The notes below the pieces were generated by a model, which saw nothing but the letters and a program-made list of their open reading frames with translations, did not search any database and was not told the DNA's origin. A stretch of DNA of 14,262 nt from DLAJ01 sp023663615 (GTDB lineage: Bacteria; Bacillota; Clostridia; Lachnospirales; Lachnospiraceae): positions 1 to 14,262 of the forward strand of contig JAMPHA010000052.1 of assembly GCA_023663615.1 (NCBI GenBank), written 5' to 3'. The position numbers and the translations under genes are program-made. Shown piece by piece: positions 1 through 7,613 of this stretch. Each line of letters begins with the position of its first letter. The stretch's first letter is position 1.

Positions 1-27
1 CAAACCCTTATGTTTACTGGGCTTCTC

Positions 28-573
28 TTAATTTAGTCCTATTATACCACCAGCATATCCAAGAAATACAATATCATACTGTCCCATCTCTTCCACGGAA
101 CCGGAAATGGCGGAACGGGCAGCCGGATCATTCATTTCAATCGTGGTGCGGCTGTTATTGTCATTATAATTCAGGTCTGCATCCGTATACGGTTCCTCCG
201 GAATAATTTCGTAAATATCCGCATTCAGTCCGTTTGCAATATGCTGCGCAACGCCTTCCGTTGTGTTGGTAGCAGAAAAATAAACGACCAGCACTTTGGT
301 TTCCTGCGTGTCTACAGTTCCCGTGTCTGCGTTTTCCGTGTCTGTCTGTTGCAATTCGTCATTTTCCTCCCCAGTCTCCTGCTGACTTTCAGAAATATTT
401 GCGCTTCCCGCATTGTCTGCGCCGCTCTCATCCGCCGTAACATGATCTGTAATTTCATTCGCAGAGTCTCCTGCCGTGGAGAGCTGTCCTGCCTCCTTTT
501 CAGAATTACCACATGCTGCAAGACCCAAGATCATAAGCGCAGAAAATAAAATAGCTGTTAATTTCTTCCTCAT
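28..573 (-). CDS. Truncated flavodoxin-like lipoprotein
   Basis: The product has 181 residues. It opens with a lipoprotein signal peptide: MRKK, a hydrophobic stretch, then LAAC with the lipidated Cys at residue 21. An acidic Ser/Thr/Glu/Asp-rich linker follows to about residue 92. The rest begins a flavodoxin fold: strand KVLVVYFS, then the FMN phosphate-loop-like S-A-T-N-T-T at 100-105, and a second strand YDIVFLGY at 166-173. Related proteins continue with a Pro and a Trp-Trp motif and about 80 more residues. Here the frame instead reads AGGIIGLN and stops, so the C-terminal half of the FMN site is missing. The ATG at 573 is well supported by AAGGAG five bases upstream. Loss of similarity begins near position 54. 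The likely original role is an extracytoplasmic flavin-binding redox lipoprotein; the present product probably cannot bind FMN. Family call confident, function of the fragment unknown. Confidence 0.75.
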   Translation of the reverse strand: MRKKLTAILFSALMILGLAACGNSEKEAGQLSTAGDSANEITDHVTADESGADNAGSANISESQQETGEENDELQQTDTENADTGTVDTQETKVLVVYFSATNTTEGVAQHIANGLNADIYEIIPEEPYTDADLNYNDNNSRTTIEMNDPAARSAISGSVEEMGQYDIVFLGYAGGIIGLN

Positions 574-742
574 AAATGCTCCTTCTTTTCCGCTTTTGTT
601 CTTTCATTTTACAGATAATAGAACCGTTCTCATCAGGGAACTGCTGATATGCCAGTCCCTTATCCATTTGTTCCTTTACCACTTCTGCTGCCTTTGTAAT
701 GCTTTCTTCCCTGACTACCGCCAGCGCCGCCTTCTCACAGTG
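506..742 (-). pseudogene. Possible LysR-type regulator remnant
   Basis: Between the repeat-protein gene and the flavodoxin-like lipoprotein, one minus-strand frame stays open for 79 codons, from just after a TGA at 743-745 to a TAA at 506. Its first part reads ALAVVREESITKAAEVV. This resembles the start of the helix-turn-helix of LysR-type regulators, where the pattern is FLxVxxEesiTkAAe followed by hxSQPtlSrqi. After that signature the similarity stops, and the frame runs on as KEQMDKGLAYQQF and a Lys/Arg-rich tail into the start of the next gene. There is no ATG ahead of the LysR-like part; the first is at 667. I read this as a decayed fragment or a deletion scar. LysR regulators often sit next to flavodoxin genes in Clostridia, which fits, but a match this short could be chance. 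Confidence 0.3.
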
Positions 743-1658
743 TCAGCGAATCAAAGAAGTCCCGTTTCGTTTTCGCCGCTGCGCCAAGCAGGTATGCCTT
801 CATCTCCGTGTGCGTCTCCCCCAGCGCCGCAATACATTGTTCCCGATTCTGCGCATGAATACCGCCCGCCGCCTCAAACAGTTCGTAATAGCTCCTGTCC
901 TCCCCATGCTCCTCAACCAACACGTCCCACGCTTCCCGCGTCTGACAGCCCATCGTGTGCGCATTCAGAAAAGCCGTCAGTTCCTCACGCAGTTTCCTGT
1001 CCAGACGATCATCGTAACGCAGACGCAGCAACGCCGCACGCGCCTTTCGCCTGCGCTGCTCTGCACAATAATGATCGATATTGTTTTCCCTGCTGCCGTA
1101 GTCCTCCTCGCCGCACAACAGCATTTTGGAAAATCCCTCATCCTCCGCCGCGCTCATCAATTTCTCCAAAGCGGCGTCCAGCCTTGCGTACCACTCGCCC
1201 GTTCCCGCATTTGCAATATCCAAAAGGTACGGACTCGCAAGCAGTCTGTCCCCCGCGGCAAGCAGATGACCGACGCTCTGCTCCCTATCCGGATCATCCG
1301 AAAAAAGCGCCTCTTCGATTTCAATGATCTCCAACCGCTCGCATCCGCGGAACACTCCTCTGCCAAGTAATACCTGCCTGTGGGGAATCCGAATCGTTCG
1401 CAGATTTTTGCAGCTTGCAAACGCCCAATCCCCGATTTCGCAGACACTCTTAGGCAGAAAAATCTCCCGCACGCCGTCGCATCCCCAAAACGCCTTTTTC
1501 CCGATCGATCGGACCGTCTTTTCGTCGAGCCTCTCCGGAATCCGCAACAACGCTCCCGGATGCTGTGCGCCCGTGATCCGCGCGCAATGTTCTTCCTCTC
1601 CCTGCATATTCTCATCCTGCATATCCTCATAAAAAAAGACGGTGTCCTGCATGATCAT
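735..1658 (-). CDS. BspA-type leucine-rich repeat protein
   Basis: The product has 307 residues, with no signal peptide, so it is probably cytoplasmic. Residues about 47-115 form three repeats of the BspA (LRR_5) kind, with the recurring pattern I-G-x-x-A-F-x-x-C-x-x-L/V-x-x-I-x-(L/I)-P: IGKKAFWGC, IGDWAFASC and LGRGVFRGC. The rest is helical and rich in charged residues and Leu/Ala, and I do not recognise it. An upstream in-frame start at 1724 would run into the preceding gene. I chose the ATG at 1658 because GAGGAA lies about eight bases before it and overlaps the stop of the ATPase gene at 1675, leaving only 16 nt between them. This implies translational coupling with the ATPase. Such repeats are protein-binding surfaces; here the likely role is an adaptor or client-recognition partner of the ATPase and VWA proteins. 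That role is inference. Confidence 0.82.
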   Translation of the reverse strand: MIMQDTVFFYEDMQDENMQGEEEHCARITGAQHPGALLRIPERLDEKTVRSIGKKAFWGCDGVREIFLPKSVCEIGDWAFASCKNLRTIRIPHRQVLLGRGVFRGCERLEIIEIEEALFSDDPDREQSVGHLLAAGDRLLASPYLLDIANAGTGEWYARLDAALEKLMSAAEDEGFSKMLLCGEEDYGSRENNIDHYCAEQRRRKARAALLRLRYDDRLDRKLREELTAFLNAHTMGCQTREAWDVLVEEHGEDRSYYELFEAAGGIHAQNREQCIAALGETHTEMKAYLLGAAAKTKRDFFDSLTL

Positions 1659-1674
1659 AACGCAAATTTCCTCA

Positions 1675-3231
1675 TCACAGCTCCAAATTCTCCATTTCCT
1701 GCAACAGCGCCCCGCGCCGCTCACTGAGCATCAGCTCCCCGCTGTGACGCTCATAGTCCTCGCATCCGAAACGCGCGACAAATCCCGCACAGCAATCCGT
1801 TGCCGTCATATGCGTGACGAGCAGTAACAGTTCGTTTCCATCCGCAAAGACCTGTTCCACAAAAGAAAAAAGATGGTGCAGACACTGCTTTGCCTGCGCC
1901 GTTTCCTTCTGCGCAGAAGCCGTCTCCCGCGCAAACGCCTGCCTGATCGCCGCAAACTGCCCCTCCGCGGAATTAGCATCCGCGCTTCCGGACAAAATCT
2001 GCTCCCCTGCAAGCAGCAGACTTCTCTTCTGTTCCCGCAGAAAAGCCAGCACCCGCTTGTGCATCCGCTGATCCGCCGGCGAGAGCGCGTTAGCCGCCGA
2101 AAGAGAATCGAGCAGGCGCTCCCGCGCCGTAATCTGTACCGAAAGCGCTTCATCCGCGGAGATTCCCCCGCGTCCCGTTTCCGACGTAACCCCCATCTGC
2201 CGCTTCACATTTTTTAATATCTGCATCAAGTTTTCCAGATAATCCGTTTTTTCCATACACTCCCGCAGCATACCGTCCATCGAATCCGTCAGCATCCCAA
2301 GCAGGGAAATCCGCTCGTCGAACGGCGCGCCCGCCGCCTTTGTCCGCATTTCCTCAGAAGCGTTTCCACGCAGGATCTCACCGATGTGATAATCCTTTTG
2401 ATACTTGCAATACAGGTCATAATACGCCATAAATTCCCGAACGACCCGCTCATGTCCGAGATACTGCCCCACAAGCTCCTCCGTAACGGGAAGCGACTCC
2501 TCCTCATACAAAAAGAGCATCTGCGACAAATCCTCCCAGCCGCGCGCCGTCACATACGCGCGCCCTTTTGCCGTCATCTCCATCACATAAAAATCCTGCT
2601 TTTTTAACTCCAGATAATTCAGCACGGCACGGTGCAGTCCTCCCTGCTCCGCATACCGTTTCCACGCCTCATAATCCGCCTCCACGCACAACACCTTCAA
2701 GCGGTCCAGCGTCACTACGTCAAACTCTCTTACGCTGCGGTTATACTCCTTCGGATTTCCCGCCGTCACGATCACCCAGCCTTCCGGCACGCGATGTCCG
2801 CCGAACACCTTGTACTGCAAAAATTGCAGCATGGACGGCGCAAGCGTCTCGGAGACACAGTTGATCTCGTCCAAAAAAAGAATGCCTTCTTTCAAGCCGC
2901 TCTCCCGCATCACTTCGTACACCGACGCAATGATCTCGCTCATCGTATATTCGGAAACATCATATTCTTTTCCCTCATATTCCCGATGACAAATGACCGG
3001 AAGCCCCAGCGCCGACTGCCTTGTGTGGTGCGTCATGGAATAGGAGACGAGCGCGATCTGTAATTCCTGCGCGATCTGCTCCATGATCGCCGTCTTTCCG
3101 ATCCCCGGCGCACCGATCAAAAAAATAGGGCGCTGCCGCACGACCGGGATGCGGTACTCTCCAAATTCATCCTTTTTCAAATATAACCTGACCGTATCTT
3201 TAATATCCTGCTTGGCTTGTCCGATGTTCAT
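1675..3231 (-). CDS. MoxR-type AAA+ ATPase
   Basis: The 518-residue product has a complete AAA+ core. Walker A is GAPGIGKT at 40-47, Walker B is ILFLDE at 117-122, and sensor 1 is the Asn of TAGNP at 159. Between them lies a MoxR/AAA_5-like insert region (residues 66-100, TRQSALGLPV). About 300 residues of mostly helical sequence follow, with no domain I can name; MoxR proteins alone are usually 300-350 residues, so the tail is an extension. MoxR ATPases work with VWA-domain partners to remodel or mature target proteins, as in RavA-ViaA and MoxR-CoxE pairs. The VWA gene lies directly upstream (176 nt gap) and the repeat-protein gene directly downstream. The ATG at 3231 has AAAGGA seven bases upstream. 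No membrane segment is seen, so it is probably cytoplasmic. Its target is unknown. Confidence 0.88.
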   Translation of the reverse strand: MNIGQAKQDIKDTVRLYLKKDEFGEYRIPVVRQRPIFLIGAPGIGKTAIMEQIAQELQIALVSYSMTHHTRQSALGLPVICHREYEGKEYDVSEYTMSEIIASVYEVMRESGLKEGILFLDEINCVSETLAPSMLQFLQYKVFGGHRVPEGWVIVTAGNPKEYNRSVREFDVVTLDRLKVLCVEADYEAWKRYAEQGGLHRAVLNYLELKKQDFYVMEMTAKGRAYVTARGWEDLSQMLFLYEEESLPVTEELVGQYLGHERVVREFMAYYDLYCKYQKDYHIGEILRGNASEEMRTKAAGAPFDERISLLGMLTDSMDGMLRECMEKTDYLENLMQILKNVKRQMGVTSETGRGGISADEALSVQITARERLLDSLSAANALSPADQRMHKRVLAFLREQKRSLLLAGEQILSGSADANSAEGQFAAIRQAFARETASAQKETAQAKQCLHHLFSFVEQVFADGNELLLLVTHMTATDCCAGFVARFGCEDYERHSGELMLSERRGALLQEMENLEL

Positions 3232-3407
3232 TCCGCTGTCCTTTCCCGCTTACTCGTTATCTGTATCCGGCTTCCGTATTTGTTTCCGCCTGTATCCGGC
3301 TTCCCGCATTCCTTCCGATATACCGCCATGCTTTGTACCGCACTTATGCCGTCCACGGCGCACTTTTCCTGAATCCTGTTCTTTCCACTTATACCGGCAT
3401 CATGCCG
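3232..3407. repeat. Intergenic gap with a 15-bp direct repeat
   Basis: The 176-nt gap between the VWA and ATPase genes contains CTGTATCCGGCTTCC twice on the plus strand, at 3261-3275 and 3290-3304, with a period of 29 bases. No clear terminator or promoter is visible. The gap is long for an operon, so the repeat may mark a small duplication or a processing or regulatory site. Confidence 0.5.
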
Positions 3408-4709
3408 TTACGCATCCCGCTCCCGCTCGATGAGCACATCCTCGTCAAGACAGATCCGCACCGCCCACGCCGGCGCGAAATCTAAAAATTCCGCCTCGTT
3501 CAAAAACGCAAACACCGTCTCATAATCCGGCGCTTTTTCCGGGTAAACGCCCTGCCCGTCCGTGAAATAGATCAGTCCTTTTACGTTCCCGATCTCGCCG
3601 CGCGCGATCAGCTCGTCCACATAAGTAAAGACAGGGCGGAAATCCGTACTGCCGAATCCCACGAGCTTCCCTCCCGTCAAAAAAGCATCCAGCTCGTTCT
3701 GATCGTGAATCACGGTATCGCTCCGGACCTCATGATCGCACTGAATGATATGAACCAGCATGTCGTCAAAAAAGCAGGCGCTCGTTTTCATGATCGAATA
3801 CGTATGTCTGAGAAATGTGCGCACCGTTTCGCCGCGGCACGACGCCGACGTGTCGATCGCGATCACAAAATCACGGATCCGATCAACCTCCCGATATTCC
3901 AGCGGCTCCACGATCGGCACATTCCCGTACTGCGAAAGTCCGTACGTATACGCAATATAGTCAAACTCCTCGTCATTGTTTTTAACGACCTCGCCCGATA
4001 CGACAAAGCGCTGTAAAAAAGCGCGGTAATCGACCCGGTCGCGCGTCGCCTCCGTCAAATTTTCCTCCACGGCATGCATGTTTTTTCCCTGTGAAAATGC
4101 TTTTAGCTCCGCCTTGGCGCGCTCGGCGATCCGCTTCCATTCCGCAAGGGAAATGACCGCCTCCTCCCGGCTTCCCCAGCCTTCGTGCATATCCACGCAA
4201 AACAGGCGTGCAAGTTCCGCCTGCTCGTCTGCGGCAGGCGGATTTTTTTGCAGATACCGATACAGCTTTTCCGCCGTCAGCTTTACGCCCTGCTGTTCAA
4301 AATAGGAAAAAGCTTCTTTTTTTCTAAGATCAGAACGCAATTCCGCTCCCGGCAGTCCCAGCTCCATGACCGCATGTTCCACCGCCATATCGACCGATAT
4401 GTCCCAGATTTCTTTTTCCACCCGCTCATAGCCAAACCCATGGAAAAAAAGAAGATGAAACAGGACATGGAGCAGCATACGCATCACGGACGCCTGCTCC
4501 CGCCGATAGGCGCGGACGATTGCCTGCGCGTCATAATACAAATGCTTCCCGTCGCAGGAACATCCGCCCATTCCCGCCTTTTCCTGCGGCACGAGCGCAG
4601 AAAGCGCCACATCCAGAAAGCGCAGATGCAGTAAAATCTGATCGCGTGAGAGCCGCAGGATCTCCGCCGCGAGCGCGGAAATGCGCGCGGATAAATGTAT
4701 CGTTCCCAT
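3408..4709 (-). CDS. VWA-like protein with degenerate DUF2201-type metallopeptidase domain
   Basis: The product has 433 residues in two parts. The N-terminal half resembles the DUF2201 putative metallopeptidase domain. Its zinc-site stretch reads HVLFHLLFFH (residues 81-90), which keeps three His in HExxHxxxxH spacing but has Val where the catalytic Glu should be. The C-terminal half is a VWA-like fold with a MIDAS metal site: D-T-S-A-S at 286-290 after the strand FVIAI, the Thr of GSTDFRP at 355, and the Asp of YFTDG at 384. This is the usual partner of MoxR-type ATPases, and that gene follows. I preferred the ATG at 4709, preceded by GAGGTGG. A GTG at 4739, with AAGGAG four bases upstream, would add ten residues and cannot be excluded. 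Probably cytoplasmic; it likely presents targets to the ATPase rather than cutting them (inference). Confidence 0.83.
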   Translation of the reverse strand: MGTIHLSARISALAAEILRLSRDQILLHLRFLDVALSALVPQEKAGMGGCSCDGKHLYYDAQAIVRAYRREQASVMRMLLHVLFHLLFFHGFGYERVEKEIWDISVDMAVEHAVMELGLPGAELRSDLRKKEAFSYFEQQGVKLTAEKLYRYLQKNPPAADEQAELARLFCVDMHEGWGSREEAVISLAEWKRIAERAKAELKAFSQGKNMHAVEENLTEATRDRVDYRAFLQRFVVSGEVVKNNDEEFDYIAYTYGLSQYGNVPIVEPLEYREVDRIRDFVIAIDTSASCRGETVRTFLRHTYSIMKTSACFFDDMLVHIIQCDHEVRSDTVIHDQNELDAFLTGGKLVGFGSTDFRPVFTYVDELIARGEIGNVKGLIYFTDGQGVYPEKAPDYETVFAFLNEAEFLDFAPAWAVRICLDEDVLIERERDA

Positions 4710-4777
4710 TTCTCCACCTCTCTCTGCTTGCAATAACACTGAACTCCTTCCTCAACTTTGCAAATTGTCCATATTCA

Positions 4778-4786
4778 AATATACCA
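4778..4786 (-). promoter_or_regulatory. Possible extended -10 promoter of the VWA-ATPase-LRR unit
   Basis: On the minus strand the sequence TGGTATATT fits an extended -10 element (TGnTATAAT). It lies about 70 nt upstream of the ATG at 4709, and no good -35 box stands 17 bases before it. It is the best promoter candidate in the 110-nt gap after the RhuM gene. Confidence 0.3.
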
Positions 4787-4819
4787 CCCCTGAATTATCG
4801 TATAGTCCAAAATTCAACT

Positions 4820-5830
4820 CTACTCATACCGCTCTGCTTCTTTTCCAAGCACTTCTTTCACCATCTCGTCAAAATCAGAATGAATGATTTGCGTTTTATT
4901 AAAAACATCATACTCAGCCTGTGCTTTCTTCCACGCATCCTGCCTTGAAATTTTTCCCTTACACTGATCCGGCAATATTTCATATCTACGAAATGCCAAA
5001 AACTCATTCACACTGGTGGCAAATTCTTCCATAGTGAATGTGTTTTCTCTCTCAATCAAATCTTCTATGTAGTCAAAATAACCCGTTACCGCCCTCTCCA
5101 ACTGATGAATCTGTTTTTCATCCAGATAATTTTTTGCCACAATAACATCCGATTTCAATATACGTCCATCCGGAGAGTTCTTCCATGTTGTCAACCCCAT
5201 GTTCTCCTTTTCGTGATCTGCTCCACGATAAATAATCTCCGCTGCTGTATGCTTTGTGATTGCATAATGGAATTTATTCTGAACCATCGCATAAAACGCT
5301 TGCGTGACCGAAGAATCCTTGTCATAATCAATGCTGCATTCTGCAAAAATATCTGTGATCTGCTGCCAGATTCTGCGCTCGCTCGCCCGAATGGAACGAA
5401 CCCGTTCCAACAGCTCTTTGAAATAATCTTTTCCAAACGCTGTTTTTCCTTGTTTCAGGCGTTCATCGTCCAAAGCAAAGCCCTTGATCATATATTCCTT
5501 TAATACTCCGGCAGCCCATTTGCGAAACTGGGTTGCACGTTTGGAATTGACACGGTAGCCGACGGAAATAATGGCATCAAGATTATAAAACTGCGTATGA
5601 TACCTTTTCCCATCAGCAGCAGTTACCGAGATTTTCTCGGTAACTGAACCTCTTTCTAATTCACCCTCAGCAAATATATTTTTCAAATGCAAAGAAATAT
5701 TATCCGTACTGCATCCAAAAAGCTCTGCCATTCCTTTCTGAGAGAGCCAAATGCTGTCGTCTTTAATGACCGCCTGTACCAGCACATCCTCTTCCTCAGA
5801 TTTATACATTAAAAAATCAAAATTTTTCAT
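4820..5830 (-). CDS. rhuM: RhuM-family protein
   Basis: The 336-residue product matches the RhuM family along its full usual length. Visible hallmarks are a helix-turn-helix-like N-terminus (IWLSQKGMAELFGCS, residues 27-41, then NISLHLKNIF), the strongly conserved YNLDAIISVGYRV at 82-94, and QFRKWA at 101-106. A long helical C-terminal region follows. RhuM was named from a Salmonella pathogenicity island; members are scattered among mobile and defence-associated regions and their biochemical role is not settled. The gene is visibly richer in A and T than its neighbours, and its position between eno and the VWA-ATPase-LRR unit suggests horizontal gain. The ATG at 5830 follows GGCGGAG and overlaps the TGA of a short upstream frame. 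No membrane segment or signal peptide is present. Family call confident, function unknown. Confidence 0.88.
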   Translation of the reverse strand: MKNFDFLMYKSEEEDVLVQAVIKDDSIWLSQKGMAELFGCSTDNISLHLKNIFAEGELERGSVTEKISVTAADGKRYHTQFYNLDAIISVGYRVNSKRATQFRKWAAGVLKEYMIKGFALDDERLKQGKTAFGKDYFKELLERVRSIRASERRIWQQITDIFAECSIDYDKDSSVTQAFYAMVQNKFHYAITKHTAAEIIYRGADHEKENMGLTTWKNSPDGRILKSDVIVAKNYLDEKQIHQLERAVTGYFDYIEDLIERENTFTMEEFATSVNEFLAFRRYEILPDQCKGKISRQDAWKKAQAEYDVFNKTQIIHSDFDEMVKEVLGKEAERYE

Positions 5831-5877
5831 TCATACTCCGCCTCAATCTCCGCAATCATTTTAGCAACTTTCAAGTA
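5827..5877 (-). pseudogene. Possible 3' remnant of a gene once upstream of rhuM
   Basis: A 16-codon frame, YLKVAKMIAEIEAEYE, runs to a TGA that overlaps the rhuM start in the coupled arrangement ATGA. A stop lies directly before it, so no intact gene is present. The amphipathic, Glu/Ala-rich end and the overlap look like the tail of an operon partner left behind by a deletion. The stretch is very short and may be chance. Confidence 0.25.
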
Positions 5878-5955
5878 TCACCCAATCAAGTTAATTTTAC
5901 TGCAAAATCCCCAAATTGTCATTCAGATTTGTAAATTTGATCTGTTGCAGACGAC

Positions 5956-5997
5956 AGCGCCTTACCTCCGACACATCCGCATCAAAAGTAAGGCGCT
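5956..5997 (-). terminator. Inverted repeat downstream of eno
   Basis: Arms AGCGCCTTAC (5956-5965) and GTAAGGCGCT (5988-5997) are perfectly complementary over ten bases with a 22-base loop. They start about 30 nt past the eno stop, where a terminator is expected. No run of U follows in the eno direction, so it is an atypical terminator or an mRNA-stabilising hairpin. I saw no other signal in the 196-nt gap. Confidence 0.45.
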
Positions 5998-6026
5998 CTG
6001 CTATCCTCCATTTATTAACACCGGCT

Positions 6027-7613
6027 TTATTTTTCTCCGTCATCAAAGCAGAGGAACGGCGTGCGGTACTCGCTCACGCTGCCAAGCTCCTCCTCAATGC
6101 GCAGGAGCTGATTGTATTTGCTGACGCGGTCGGTTCGGCACGGCGCGCCCGTCTTGATCTGTCCCGCGTTGACCGCGACGGCAAGATCGGCGATGAACGC
6201 GTCCTCCGTCTCGCCCGACCGATGGGAAATAACGGCGCGGTAACCGTTGCGCTGCGCCATCTCGATCGCGGCAAGCGCTTCCGTGACCGTTCCGATCTGA
6301 TTGACTTTTACCAGGATCGCATTTGCGACATGAAGCTTGATACCTGCCGCCAAACGCTTGACATTTGTGACAAAGAGATCGTCGCCCACAAGCTGTATCC
6401 GGCCGCCCAGGCGCTCGGTCAGCTTTTTCCAGCCCTCCCAGTCGTCCTCGTTTAATCCGTCCTCAATGGAAATGATCGGATACTTGTCGCAGAGCGCTTC
6501 GTACATGGCGATCATTTCATCGGTACTCCGAAGCACGCAATATTCCTTCGTATCCGGCTCGCTGCAAGTACATACCGCATTTCCGACTCCGGCATTCCCG
6601 GCTCCATTGCTCCCTCCAACACCGTTTCTGCCGCTTCCGGCTCCGTTACTCCCACTTATACCGCTTCCTGCTGCGTCGGCTCCGGACGCCGTCTCCCCAC
6701 AGCCGCATGACGCGTCCGCATCTGTGCCGCAGCCGCACACGCCCGCCTCGTACGCGCCGTCCGGTATGGGCTGAATCCCCTGCTGTCTCTCCGCTCTCAG
6801 CAGCGCGCTCTCTCCCGGAAAATAGTACATGCCGGAATCTTCCTGATAGAGCTCGCTCGCCGCAACGTCCAGCGCAATGCGGATGTCGGAACCCGGCTCG
6901 TAGCCCGCCGCCTTGACCGCCTCCATAATCAACGCCAGCACGGCGTCCGCATCTTTTAAGGACGGCGCAAAACCGCCTTCGTCGCCGACGCCGGTTGAAA
7001 GTCCTTTTTTCTTACAGATCTGCTTTAAGTTGTGATAAATCTCCGCGCAGATCCGCAATCCGTCCGAAAAAGAAACGGCATTGACCGGCATAATCATAAA
7101 TTCCTGAAAGTCCACCGTATTATCCGCATGAACGCCGCCGTTTAAGATATTCATCATCGGGACCGGCATCGTTTTGGTATTGACGCCGCCCAGATAGCGG
7201 TACAACGGCTGTTCCAGCGCCAGTGCGCAGGCGCGCGCACATGCCATGGACACGCCGAGCGTCGCATTCGCGCCGAGATTTCCCTTGTTTTCCGTTCCGT
7301 CCTGCTCGATCAGCACATGATCGATCATCTGCTGATCCAATGCGTTCAGCCCGATGAGCGCCTCCCGTATTTTGGTATTGACATTATTGACCGCCTTTCG
7401 CGTTCCGAGACCGAAATAGCGTTCCTCGCCGTCCCTTAGCTCTACCGCCTCAAAGCGCCCCGTACTCGCGCCCGACGGCACGGACGCCCTTCCGATCGTT
7501 TTTTTGCCCGTTGTCTCCGTCTCCACGATCACTTCCGCTTCCACGGTCGGGTTTCCCCGCGAATCCAAAATTTCTCTTGCGTGCACATCCGTAATCCGTA
7601 ACCGTAATGACAT
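6027..7613 (-). CDS. eno: Enolase with a ~90-residue Gly/Ala/Ser/Cys-rich insert
   Basis: Enolase (2-phosphoglycerate to phosphoenolpyruvate plus water; glycolysis, cytoplasm). The product has 528 residues against about 430 for the family. All key residues are present: His163, Glu171 and Glu212 (GDEGGFAP), metal ligands Asp249, Glu383 (SIEDGL) and Asp411, Lys436 (KVNQIGT), the loop SHRSGETED at 463-471, and Lys487. The extra length is one in-frame insert at residues about 270-361, between MYYFPGES and RSTDEMIAMYE. It contains CGCGTDADASCGCG, a Gly/Ser/Asn/Ala-rich stretch with SNGAG twice, then CTC. The flanking sequence is ordinary enolase, and the site is a surface loop away from the catalytic residues. 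Activity is therefore probably kept (inference). The ATG at 7613 has a perfect AGGAGG eight bases upstream. Confidence 0.96.
   Translation of the reverse strand: MSLRLRITDVHAREILDSRGNPTVEAEVIVETETTGKKTIGRASVPSGASTGRFEAVELRDGEERYFGLGTRKAVNNVNTKIREALIGLNALDQQMIDHVLIEQDGTENKGNLGANATLGVSMACARACALALEQPLYRYLGGVNTKTMPVPMMNILNGGVHADNTVDFQEFMIMPVNAVSFSDGLRICAEIYHNLKQICKKKGLSTGVGDEGGFAPSLKDADAVLALIMEAVKAAGYEPGSDIRIALDVAASELYQEDSGMYYFPGESALLRAERQQGIQPIPDGAYEAGVCGCGTDADASCGCGETASGADAAGSGISGSNGAGSGRNGVGGSNGAGNAGVGNAVCTCSEPDTKEYCVLRSTDEMIAMYEALCDKYPIISIEDGLNEDDWEGWKKLTERLGGRIQLVGDDLFVTNVKRLAAGIKLHVANAILVKVNQIGTVTEALAAIEMAQRNGYRAVISHRSGETEDAFIADLAVAVNAGQIKTGAPCRTDRVSKYNQLLRIEEELGSVSEYRTPFLCFDDGEK
6534..6803 (-). 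other. Low-complexity, Cys-containing insert in eno
   Basis: This segment encodes the extra residues 271-360 of the enolase. Its middle (about 6576-6689) is a degenerate repetition of short Gly/Ser/Asn/Ala codons, seen on the plus strand as recurring GGCTCC and CCGGCTCC units. Seven Cys are clustered on both sides: CGC, CGC, CTC and one further Cys near the end. It lacks the motif blocks of an intein and is in frame with both flanks. Confidence 0.8.

Noticed and set aside
476..1327. A 283-codon plus-strand open frame opposite the leucine-rich repeat gene
   Set aside because: The translation is Pro/Ser/Arg/His-rich low-complexity sequence typical of an antisense shadow; the minus strand has a recognisable repeat protein with a ribosome site.
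5916..6455. A plus-strand open frame opposite eno
   Set aside because: It is a shadow of the strongly conserved enolase frame and resembles no protein I know.
6534..6803. Intein or group I/II intron inside eno
   Set aside because: The insert is too short for an intein, has no splicing motif blocks or terminal His-Asn, and stays in frame with no intron-like ends.
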